Shown here piece by piece: positions 12,686 to 22,088 of a stretch of 64,000 bases of DNA. Every line of letters begins with the position of its first letter. Within the stretch, counting starts at the first letter, position 1. The notes beneath the pieces were generated by a model. The model worked only from the letters and a program-made list of their open reading frames with translations, was not told the origin of the DNA and made no database searches. Position numbers and translations under genes: made by a program. This DNA is from Engraulis encrasicolus (taxonomy: Eukaryota; Chordata; Actinopteri; Clupeiformes; Engraulidae): positions 19,536,870 to 19,600,869 of the forward strand of contig NC_085860.1 of assembly GCF_034702125.1 (NCBI RefSeq), written 5' to 3'.

Positions 12686-12843
12686 AGCTGCCGAATCTGA
12701 TAGCTGAGGTAAAAACGGCAATCAAACCCGCCTTCCAACACCATAAAACTTCTTCCTCCTCAGACGTTGAAGGGTCCATAAGCTCTGAAACCCTTGACCC
12801 TCGGACAGCAAGCTCACCCCAAATTTTACCACCTGCAGGGAAG
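12686..12843 (+). CDS. BEN-domain gene, linker exon
   Basis: The acceptor is TTCTTTCTTTTTTAG (AG at 12684-12685) and the donor is AAG|GTAATG. After completing the split GAG codon, 52 codons read LPNLIAEVKTAIKPAF... and then a Ser-rich low-complexity linker (SSSSDVEGSISSETLDPRTA). The exon ends in phase 0 after Lys. Such a flexible acidic/serine linker between a coiled coil and a BEN domain fits the family layout. Phase agreement with both neighbours supports one transcript. Confidence 0.7.
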
Positions 12844-13203
12844 GTAATGTGCTGATTCCTTGCTCCAATTATGCACTAATGCACTGTATCATGAATGGGC
12901 TGTGATACAGAGTTAAGCTGGGCTTACACTGTGCGAGTTTTGCCACGATTTGGCACTCGCACGACTTTTTGGGACTCGGCCCGATTTCTTGCTCAATCAC
13001 AGGTCAATCGTGAGTCTCGCATCGTGCAGTGTACATGGGGTAACAACAAGAGATTTCGCCTCACGATCGTGCAATCGCGGGGTCGCAAGAAAATCAAAAC
13101 TGTTTGAAATCCTGGTCGTGGCTCGTGCGTAAATCGCACAGTTAAAGCAATTCTACGACCCGTTTTGACACTTCACATGCACAAATTAATAGGGCCTCTG
13201 CAG

Positions 13204-13863
13204 GGGGTCAGCCCAATGTTCCCACGGCCCATTGGTCCCACAGCCCATTGGTCCCACATTGCTAAGACTTTTGCGTTTTTTCAAAATTAGGCCCAATGGT
13301 CCCACAGCCCATTGGTCCCACAGCCCATTGGTCCCACATCACTAAGATTTTTAAATTTATTTTTAGGTCCGTTGGTCCCACAGCCCATTGGTCCCACAGT
13401 CCATTGGTCCCACTGTGGGTGGCTGTGGGACCAAGGGACCCACTAGTTTGACGCCCTCTCGGTACTTCACATGATAATCAAACATTTCAAACAAGCGATT
13501 TAAGCTTGTTTAGGTTTAGGGTTTAGGGTTCGATTTAAGGGTTAGGGTTAAGGTTAAGGTTAGGGTTAGGTTTAGGGTTAAGGTTAGGTTTAGGGTCGTA
13601 TGACGTAAGCGGTAAGTACCGAAAGAACCTCGAACTAGTGAGTCCCGTGGGACCAATGGGCCTAGAAATTCAAATAAAAAAGCAATGTGGGACCAATGGG
13701 CTGTGGGACCAATGGGCCTAAAAAATGAAAAAAAGTCTTAGTGATGTGGGACCAATGGGCTGTGGGACCAATGGGTTGTGGGACCAGTGGGCCGTGGGAC
13801 CAATGGGCTGTGGGACCAATGGGCTGTGGGACCAATGGGCCGTGGGAACATAGGTACGCTCCC
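13204..13863. mobile_element. 660-bp nested element with telomere-like core
   Basis: Begins GGGGTCAGCCCAATGTTCCC and ends GGGAACATAGGTACGCTCCC. The 8-bp repeat CTCTGCAG flanks it (13196-13203 and 13864-13871). The arms are GTGGGACCAATGGGC-type repeats in opposite orientations. The homologous Harbinger MITE at 34 kb keeps an uninterrupted CCTCTGCAGCCCCGG (on its minus strand), which serves as an empty site. Same family as 10592-10944. Confidence 0.85.
13508..13597 (+). repeat. Degenerate telomere-like (TTAGGG) tract
   Basis: Repeated TTAGGG, TTTAGGG and TTAAGG units over about 90 bp, between the two arms of the 13204-13863 element. It therefore belongs to the mobile element and is not a chromosome-fusion scar. 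Confidence 0.75.
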
Positions 13864-14054
13864 CTCTGCAGACCCGGGAAACATGCTGTTGCGTCGCGCA
13901 GTGTGAGCATTCGGCTCGCATCCAACTGTCAGCTCGTATAGTGTGAGGACGCGAGTCGTGAGATTTGAACTTTTAAATCTCGAAATTCCCTCGTGCAGTG
14001 TGAGCAGGAGCTTAATACCCACGTCTGAAAATATTGCACAGTGTATGCCCGGCT

Positions 14055-14258
14055 TTAAGGAGGGTGGAAGTTCCAGTTGGTGGTAGAAGCAATGGAAAAG
14101 GCTCTGTCTGAAAGGGTCTGGTATTTGGTCTTGGTGGTGGGAGTGAGGTTGGTGGCAGAGCACATTCGGCAGGTAGAAGAGTGGCGATGGAGATTTGTCC
14201 ATGGGTGCGAGGCTGTGTAGGGCTTACAGGTGATTTTGAAGCGTATGCCTTGATTCAT
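14055..14258 (-). pseudogene. LINE-2-like ORF2 C-terminal fragment
   Basis: A short minus-strand frame ends with LSDRAFSIASTTNWNFHPP. This resembles the DRAFS(V/I)AAPKLWNSLP signature near the C-terminus of L2/CR1-group reverse transcriptases. It abuts the Harbinger MITE and lacks catalytic domains, so it is a dead fragment. Confidence 0.45.
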
Positions 14259-14418
14259 GGGAAGCTATAAAAAGCCCATTTTAACCCTTGTAAGGGTTTT
14301 TAGCTTGAGAAAAATAGCATCAGTTATAATTCTTTCACACTGAGATTCACTGGCTTTGACACATTTTCAGTGAGGAACATGAATCTGAAAAGAAAATTAG
14401 TGACACATTCATAGACAG

Positions 14419-14575
14419 CCTGGCTTGGGCGGTGGCCCAGAACACAAATTCACAGTGAAGCTTCGTTCAGTGTTCCCCCTGGACGTCCTGCTGGTCAGCA
14501 ACCTCCGGGGGAAAAGCAGGGACGTTACCCACCAACGCCAGGCACTGGACAAGGAGAAGGTGGACGCCATTTATC
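14419..14575 (+). CDS. BEN-domain gene, BEN exon 1
   Basis: Encodes PGLGGGPEHKFTVKLRSVF, then FPLDVLLVSNLRGKS and the BEN-type stretch QALDKEKVDAIYR. The donor is TATC|GTAAGT, leaving one base. The next exon at 18651 begins GA, which restores an Arg codon and the frame. The acceptor chosen (CATAGACAG, AG at 14417-14418) is phase-compatible with the previous exon but has a weak pyrimidine tract, so the 5' boundary is uncertain by a few codons (the frame opens at 14404). BEN domains bind DNA and act in transcriptional control. The hydrophobic FPLDVLL plus ALDKEKVxAI pattern is what I used for the family call. Confidence 0.65.
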
Positions 14576-15068
14576 GTAAGTCCGGAATCATTCGGGAATT
14601 CTAATGGGTCTTTTGTGACTAGCCAGATGATACACTTTTTTTGTAAAACTCAGTTGTTTACCACCACACATGCTTGACCCCATCTAAAGCAAATTTGTTT
14701 ATCTTGGTCTCTTCAGACCACACTACATGGTTCCAGTGATCCATATCCTTGGTCTGTTCATCTCTCTTGAGAACAACATAAAACGTGGTGGTAAACAAGT
14801 GAGTTTTACAAAAAAAAGTTCATCATCTGGCTAGTCAAGCATGGTAATGAGACTGACATGGTTTGCACTGTGACTACTGAGGCAAATCATGATACTCTCC
14901 ATATCCAATCTAAAATGTCTCAAAAATGACTCAAAAATGTAAAAAGTGTAATGTAAAGAAAGGTTGAAACGCACACTGATGATCTCCCTTTTCATCCCTT
15001 TTCATTTCATGTTTTTGTGAGTTAACAGCAAATTTCAGCGGTTATATATGTTAACGGGTCACTGATCA

Positions 15069-15550
15069 TGGGGCACCTAAGTCACGCCTTTCTACTTCCG
15101 ATCCATGGGGCTGTAGCTCGCAAAATTTTGAATGGAAGTGAATGGAGCCAGTCAAGCTAAATCCTGATTCCGTTTGGCATGTGCTATGGATTTCACATAT
15201 GACAGCAGTGAATTTCAGAGGTTTGGATTGGCGTCGTAAGACCACTCAATCTTGGCAGGCAAGAAAGGTTATCTTAGTTTTTGTGCAAAACTGGGTTCGA
15301 GACTACAACCTGCGCCTCAGGTATTTGACGTAAACCAAGGCTGAAGGCGCGCAGCCAGCCCTGCCGCTGCACCGCGGCTTAAGTGGCGGCACGTCCAAGG
15401 TAATTCCAAGGTAAAGCATATGTGTGATCGAGGGGGGAGTGCGAGGTGGATCGGAAAATAGGTTTGCTCAGTCCATTACATCCCAGTCAAAGTTTTTCAC
15501 GTTCCCAGCCCCATGAGCCGCCCGGAAGGAGTGGAGACTTAGGTGCCCCA
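15069..15550. mobile_element. No-TSD TIR element, copy 1
   Basis: Ends TGGGGCACCTAAGTCACGCC and GGTGCCCCA. It is flanked by A on the left and T on the right with no target duplication. Related to 34356-34954 and 59285-59852, where empty-site comparison shows insertion exactly between A and T. A 63-codon frame inside (15142-15333) has a counterpart in the 59-kb copy and reflects shared repeat sequence. It lies in the last BEN-gene intron. Confidence 0.75.
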
Positions 15551-15882
15551 TTGTCAAAGTGAAATTTCTTTCGTGTTTTCCTATCCTCCTGAGACCCGGG
15601 GAAAAAAATGCTTAGGGATTTTTATTTTTTTTACATAATTTGACTATTATGGTGGAATAAAACATGACTAAAACATTTTTTTCCAAAAAAAATACTTACT
15701 ATTTATTTTATGACATGTCCACTGTAGTGGACGTCGGGACTATGTTAGTCTAGATTTGTGTTAATTAATGCATTAATTTACGGCCTCACTTCGTTATGAA
15801 CTGCCCTTTTCAATTAGACTATATGTTTATATTTAAGACAGTAAAATAGTTTTAAAAGTGCTAAAATCATTAAAACACATAA

Positions 15883-16229
15883 TGTGAATTTGATTTAAAA
15901 GGATCCTTTCAAATGAGTCATGGAACAACCTTAATAAATATTACTTTCCGGATTTGAAATTTACATTACATTACACTTATCAGCTGCTGACCCACATATT
16001 TATTGACAAAGTATTGGATGAACTTCATAGAACAATGTGAGGTATTTCTCAATAAGCTTGATCCATGGATAAGGGTGTAGGAGATCACATTCTTCATTTT
16101 TACTACAGGTAGGCCTACATTAGGCCAATCAACACGTCCCTGCTTCCAATCCCAAGACCAACTCTTTAACCACTAGGCTACAGTGGGCCAATTAGGCCAC
16201 AGTTGCTCCATAGGAGCTTAAAACGCTGA
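15883..16229. repeat. 347-bp repeat A, first copy
   Basis: As far as read, identical to 17009-17355. On the minus strand it holds a tRNA-like A-box region (TAGCCTAGTGGTTAAAGAG), so it contains a SINE head. Confidence 0.9.
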
Positions 16230-16927
16230 CAAAGGAAGATTTTATGGTTTATAACTCAAGAAAATAGCATATGAAATTTATATTTATGTACTGTAGATGT
16301 GTGCTTGTGTGTTTTGGCGTCTACTGAGTATCCTTTGAATTCATCCCTTGACTTGGATCGCATGAGAAAGACCAAGCAAGCATTATAAATATGGGAGATC
16401 TTGATGGTATTGCTTCTCATCCATATTTCATGGTCAGTACCATGATTATTGCCATAAAATAAAATGCCAGGAATATTAACTATGGTTTTCCCTTGACTGT
16501 AGACACTGTATCAACCCTGTGTCCCACGTCTGCTGCATCCTCTGTCATAGATATTTTGCATTAACATGGTAGCTAATTATTGGATGGGTGGACAGATTTG
16601 TAAAAAATCTTATTTGGTAATATTCTATAATAGGTAATGGAAATTATTTAATTCCAAAGGCCAAAACTTTCAACACTTCCAGACACTTTCACTCCTAGCT
16701 GCCAAGGCGTCATAGTGTCCCAGCTGCCGCAGCGCCCTTACTACTCGCAACCAGCCCTGGCAGGGGGCTCCCCTAGGTTGCCGCTGGTCTCTGCCTGAGG
16801 TTTCTTCCTGACTATAGGGGGTCTTTTTTCTCAGATCTCACTGAGCTTTTTTTTCCCCCTTACAAACTATGAATCAAGCGAAAGCGACTTTTTCCTCACC
16901 CCTGATGCCACCAGGGGCCGCACCTGA

Positions 16928-17437
16928 GCGCCCAATCTCTGTGTGACTATCTATGACTTATGATAGGCCCAGCCACTATGGACCTTACACATCTAAGAAT
17001 CCTGGTCCTGTGAATTTGATTTAAAAGGATCCTTTCAAATGAGTCATGGAACAACCTTAATAAATATTACTTTCCGGATTTGAAATTTACATTACATTAC
17101 ACTTATCAGCTGCTGACCCACATATTTATTGACAAAGTATTGGATGAACTTCATAGAACAATGTGAGGTATTTCTCAATAAGCTTGATCCATGGATAAGG
17201 GTGTAGGAGATCACATTCTTCATTTTTACTACAGGTAGGCCTACATTAGGCCAATCAACACGTCCCTGCTTCCAATCCCAAGACCAACTCTTTAACCACT
17301 AGGCTACAGTGGGCCAATTAGGCCACAGTTGCTCCATAGGAGCTTAAAACGCTGAGCGCCCAATCTCTGTGTGACTATCTATGACTTATGATAGGCCCAG
17401 CCACTATGGACCTTACACATCTAAGAATCCTGGTCCT
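16928..17437. repeat. B-A-B nested duplication
   Basis: An 82-bp block B (16928-17009) recurs at 17356-17437, with the 347-bp A copy (17009-17355) between them. The junctions share microhomology (CTGA, and one or two bases at the other side). A and B are apparently sequence-identical to their partners. Confidence 0.9.
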
Positions 17438-17539
17438 AACCTACGTTGACCTTATGACTCTACATTCTCTGTCTATCTCTTCTTCCTCTGCCTTCCTGCT
17501 TTTTCTGCCTCTCCTCTATACCTCTCCTTTTAAATCTAT

Positions 17540-17640
17540 CTCTAACAATGTTTTTTTCCCCCATTTGTTAAGCACTTTGAGTTACATGCCTTGTATGACA
17601 CAGTGCTATACAAATACAATTATTATTATTATTATTATTA
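17540..17640 (+). mobile_element. LINE-2-like 3' tail
   Basis: TTAAGCACTTTGAGTTACAT ... CAGTGCTATACAAATACA followed by (ATT)n is the usual 3' end of fish L2-type LINEs and related SINEs. Sequence from about 16680 may belong to the same element. Confidence 0.55.
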
Positions 17641-18650
17641 TGTCTGACTTTCAAGATGTCCGACTTGCTGTTTGTATGGTAGCCTAAACGTAGAACAGGT
17701 GGACAGATTTAGACCATATCTTGAGTGTTAGAGCAGCATAATAGGAACATGGATACGTTTTGGAGGTATCAAATGGTCAACATGGCAATACCTGTACTAG
17801 CTAAACTGATATTTTAAGGGTTTCAGGGATATATCTCTGGCAGTAGGGGTCGTAGGCATAGGCCAGTTGTGTTCCTGTGCAGGATCCTCAATGGCAGATA
17901 CATCTTTGGCTGACCTTTCACCTTCCTATTCTACGGCCCGGCCCTGGCCCTGGTTCCCCTCATCTATTGAGAGCTCTTTGTTTGAATTTTTGGAAATAAA
18001 TTCTGAGAAAAATCATTTTTACCTCACTCAGCCCCATGTTTCCCAAAGTGTAGAAATTGGTTCAAAATGAGAAGTCGTAAGTCCCGACGTCCACTACAGT
18101 GGACATTGAAAAAGAAATTGTGATTTGAAAGGGTTGTTATTAAAATATAATCCTGAAACTTCACTAGCATTTTGTTTAGGGTGTTACATCAGGTGTCATT
18201 TGGACACATGGAATCATACATTTTTCAAAAATATGATCACTTCCTTCACCTGTGGCCATTAAATCTGGCTAGTGTAATGGCGGCCATTTTGGAAGCAGAT
18301 TACAGGTGTTCTACAGGCCCCACCCCCACAAATGTGGTATCACTGTAAAGCCCTACATGTCTAGTTTACAGTAATCCCAGATTTAAATAGGTTGCATTAA
18401 GTTTGTTTGAGATACATTTAGCAAAGTATTGTCCAATACAGTGGACAAAAATGAATTGCTGGGTCTCAGGAGGCTATGAAAAGATAAACTTTGAAATCTG
18501 CAAAAATGTGAGGGGTGTACTCCCTTACGTGACGTACTGTATCCTTCAGCCACCTTTTGGGTGCTAGATGTCCAGGGAAAGTGAAAGGCAGCACTCAACA
18601 AACACATTGCACTCTAAGACCTTTTTTGCTTTTTATCTTTTTTTACACAG

Positions 18651-18768
18651 GAGGAACGCTGCAGAAGTGGCCCAATACCGTGCCATCCAGCATTGGGGTA
18701 GCGATCAACGCCAAGCTTAGTGAGATCCGGGCCAAAAACAAAACCTCAGACACCTCAGTGCTTTTTTA
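18651..18768 (+). CDS. BEN-domain gene, last coding exon
   Basis: The acceptor is strong (TTTTATCTTTTTTTACACAG, AG at 18649-18650). The exon reads RGTLQKWPNTVPSSIGVAINAKLSEIRAKNKTSDTSVLF and stops at TAG 18766-18768. The AINAKLSEIR segment fits the final helix of BEN domains (IN-x-KLxExR). Phase matches the donor at 14575. The intron it closes is about 4.1 kb and full of repeats. Together the four exons give a continuous frame: coiled coil, Ser-rich linker, BEN domain, short tail. It could also be a member of a multi-copy fish BEN family; the exact orthologue cannot be named. Confidence 0.7.
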
Positions 18769-18784
18769 GCTAACTATTTGATTT

Positions 18785-18995
18785 TAAAGTGACGCTGTAC
18801 CATTTTTTGGAAAGGTCCTCATATTATACCTCCCCTCAAGTTAAATGACTGAGTTTCACCTTTCACTAGTACCTTCAACTGTTCTTTGATTGGCAGTGCA
18901 AATTTTACCTCCAAGCTAGCAGTTAACATTGAGTCCTATGAGGCCAGCTAGTCTCATTGGAGGCATAAGAACACAGTTGCAGGTGCCCATAGACG
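18785..18995 (+). repeat. Interspersed repeat, copy 2 of 3
   Basis: Shares GTGCAAATTTTACCTC(C/T)AAG, CTAGCAGTTAACATTGAGTC and other blocks with 54303-54490, in the same orientation. Unclassified. Confidence 0.7.
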
Positions 18996-19699
18996 GCCAT
19001 TCTAAAGCTGGTTGAGATCAAATCCAAATCAGCCAAATAACAGAGACTGCAGCAAACATGAAATAAACGGCGAGGGGGACTCTAAAACATTGCAGACCAC
19101 TCAGAAAATGGCCTTAATGTTCAAAAAAGTGGACTTCTCCTTTAAGTGAAGAGGCAACACTTAATCTGAGGACAACTGGCCATCGGTTAGGGGTGGGTAT
19201 TGGCAAGGGGGTCGCCATGCGATGCGATTCACGATTCACATGCCACGATGCGATTATATCGCTACTTATTATTTGCTTCAGTAAATATAAACTTATTTAC
19301 TTCAGTAAATACGTAAAGATACAGCTTACTTGTTAGTTGCTATGTAGAATTCATAATTCAATTCATGTTCAGGGTTGCCTGATGATTTCCAGCCCAAAAA
19401 ATGCTCAAAACCCGCCTAGAAGCACAAATATCCCGCCCAATTGTATTGATGTCTATGGCAAAAATTGGGCGGGTTTTTCTCATAAATGCCATTTTTACCC
19501 GCACACGGCCATCCTAAGCAGCCCAATTGGGCGGGAACCAGCCCAATCTGGCAACACCGTTCATGTTATTTTAAAAACAGTCATCTGTGAGATAGCTTCC
19601 ATTTATAAGCTGAAGCAGCCTAAATAAGTTTTAGTGGCCACAACTGGATAAACAGACAGTCCAACCCTGTACACAATTATCATATCTGAATTGCAATTT

Positions 19700-19860
19700 T
19701 CCCTTTCTAGCTGGGTCTCTTAGCGTCCAAAAAGGGCCTAATCGTTACGCGCTGGATAGAAGCACCAAAATCGGTGTAGACCTTCCTTAGGGTGTTCTCC
19801 ATCATTTCAGAAGGGGTGCCCCAAATTTCAATGTCATTAAGGTCATTTTTATGGGGTAAA
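19700..19860. repeat. Dispersed repeat with inverted partner at 26.1 kb
   Basis: TCGTTACGCGCTGGATAGAAGC at about 19741 appears inverted at about 26172 together with a shared AGGGTGCCCC-type block. The rest of 19000-20860 shows no gene. Confidence 0.5.
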
Positions 19861-20861
19861 TCCAAGATGACTGCCCAAAACCAGCCAATAGTAGTAAAAT
19901 GCTGTACTGCCTGGACATAATGGTGTTATGGGCCAATCCACCTATTTGTGTGTGATGTATACAAACTGAACTTTGAAAATATGTGCAAAACTTACCATAA
20001 AAACAATGTTATATATGTCTTATTTAGATTCAAAAACAGGAAAATCATAAAAACCATGGTCAGAATGAGATCACTCTACAATTGAGAGCTCATTTCTGGG
20101 CATTTAGCTATTGAACCAACATTCATTAAGAGTTTTAAAAATTTGCAGTGGGTCATATCTATAACATCCAGAAAGAAATGTGGTTAGAAAATTTAGGGGA
20201 GAAGAGATAAACCCTTGAACTGGGCCACACATAACTGTCCCAATGTTAGCATGCTAGCATTAGCAGGTTCAGACACTCTGCTCTTCAGATAAAGATGGCA
20301 AACAATAATTTTAATCCCACTTACACATGCGCGCACACACACAAACTACTACTACTTCCTTAGGACCCCCTCAATGATTTAACCCTAGGAGTCCAACTGA
20401 AATATATTCATATCAATCAAGTCAATAATACATGTACATATCAAGTGTCAGTGACAGCTGTCAAATGACAAATGTATGCTGATTAATGTTCAGATATGTA
20501 TATCGCAGTCCTAAGTGTACAATGGAGTGATAAGGGCATTTATGCTTAGGAAATTATGAATAATCAATATGCAATACACCATACATACAGTATATTGACA
20601 GATACTTTGTTTTAAAAGAGCAAAATGGTAACATGTCTGTTTTTCCATCTACTTTTGGCTTTAATCTAGATGACATGTTGGCTACCTAACCACTTAATTT
20701 ATTGTTTGCTCGTTGTTTTTTATTTGTGGGTGTGGTCCTTTGTTTAAAACATGTCTGCCTGCCTTCCCTCTCTCACATAGGCTACTAAAATAGTCTTTCA
20801 AAAACTTAAAACAACAGCATGTGGAAATCCTATTGGCTTTGGAGGGCTAACGTCTATAAGA

Positions 20862-21080
20862 CTATACTGTACTCTACTGTATTGCACTGTACTGTACTGT
20901 ACTCTACTATACTGTACTGTACTGTACTGTACTGTAATGTGATATACCGTACTGTACTCTACTGCACCGTGCAGTATGCTACTGTACTGTACTGTACTAT
21001 ACTCTACTGTACTTTATTATACTGCACCATTCTGTATGCTACTGTACTGTACTGCACTCCACTGTACTGTACAGTACAAC
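20862..21080 (+). repeat. (ACTGT)n degenerate pentamer tract
   Basis: About 220 bp of TACTG/TACTC/TATAC pentamer variants. All frames across it are low-complexity Tyr/Cys/Thr/Leu repeats. Confidence 0.95.
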
Positions 21081-21102
21081 TATAGAACTGAAACATGTAG
21101 AG

Positions 21103-21319
21103 CGGTGGTGCTCAAACTGTGGTACGCGTACCACTGGTGGTACTTGAGACATCTCTGGTGGTACTTGGAATGCCATTATGAACCTCTCCTGTACTGACTG
21201 TCAAAAGTGAATATGGAAGGCCTTTACTGCGATATTCTAATGTTGGTTGTCAAGGTGGTACTCGGAGAGCTCAATATTTTCTCAGGGGGTACTTCACACA
21301 AAAGGTTTGAGAACCACTG
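21103..21319. mobile_element. 217-bp hAT MITE
   Basis: The right end is GGTTTGAGAACCACTG, the canonical hAT/Charlie end, and the left end is its slightly diverged inverse (CGGTGGTGCTCAAACTG). Perfect 8-bp duplications ATGTAGAG flank it at 21095-21102 and 21320-21327. Confidence 0.9.
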
Positions 21320-21707
21320 ATGTAGAGCATTCTGAGGACATCAAGTCAAGTCAAGTCAAGTAGGTTTTATTGTCAATTTCTTTACATGCACTGGTCATAC
21401 AAAGAATTTGAAATTACATTTCTTGCTTTCCCATTAGACATAGACTAATCTAGGTAAGGACATAGACAGTATAGACATAGACAGTACTTATACATGGACT
21501 TAAGACAGTATGGACATAGACAGTGCTCATACAGACATTTAAAGTGCAAGACTGGACAACAGAAGACTTGTAGAGGACATACATTAAGAGGTATCTGTTG
21601 TGCTTTTGTGCTTTTCCTAAAAAAAGTCCTTTATAGCGTTCTGACATGGTAATAGTAGCATTTTGAAGAAAATAAATATTAAAAAAGGTCTGTCAAGTAC
21701 ACCAGCA

Positions 21708-21711
<4 letters not shown>

Positions 21712-21767
<56 letters not shown>

Positions 21768-21830
21768 TGTATGTGTTTAGTGCAGGTAGAAGGTGCGGTG
21801 TGCGTCTTGTGTGTGTGTTCGTGTGTCTGT

Positions 21831-21881
<51 letters not shown>

Positions 21882-21923
21882 AGTGTGTGTATGTTTGGGT
21901 TTAGTGCAGAAAGTGCAGTGTGC

Positions 21924-21984
<61 letters not shown>
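21712..21984. repeat. Triple (GT)n block in the LINE 3' UTR
   Basis: Three GT runs interrupted by related spacers containing TTTAGTGCAG and GTGCAGTGTG. Two more AGTGCAGGT-containing units without GT expansion follow at about 22000-22060. This suggests microsatellites grown inside a pre-existing minisatellite of the LINE. Confidence 0.85.
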
Positions 21985-21987
<3 letters not shown>

Positions 21988-22088
21988 ATGTTTTGAGTTA
22001 GTGCAGGTTGAAAGTTCAGTCACGAGTATAGTAGTGCAGGTGGAATGTTCAGTCGCAGATATGGTGGTGGGGGGATGGGGGGGGGTTG

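Larger units (their letters stand above)
12916..14054. mobile_element. PIF/Harbinger-like MITE (TTA duplication)
   Basis: Ends AGCTGGGCTTACACTGTGCG and CACAGTGTATGCCCGGCT are inverse-complementary. TTA lies on both sides (12913-12915 and 14055-14057), the TWA target duplication typical of PIF/Harbinger. A second copy at 34101-35239 is in the opposite orientation. This copy sits inside a BEN-gene intron and carries the 660-bp element 13204-13863. Confidence 0.85.

Noticed and set aside
13662..14202. Minus-strand frames rich in PLVPQPIGPT
   Set aside because: They read through the GTGGGACCAATGGGC repeat of the nested element. Similar frames occur at 10326-10852.
15142..15333. 63-codon frame with a parallel at 59358-59543
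   Set aside because: Both lie inside copies of the no-TSD element, so their similarity reflects shared repeat DNA; no protein family was recognised.
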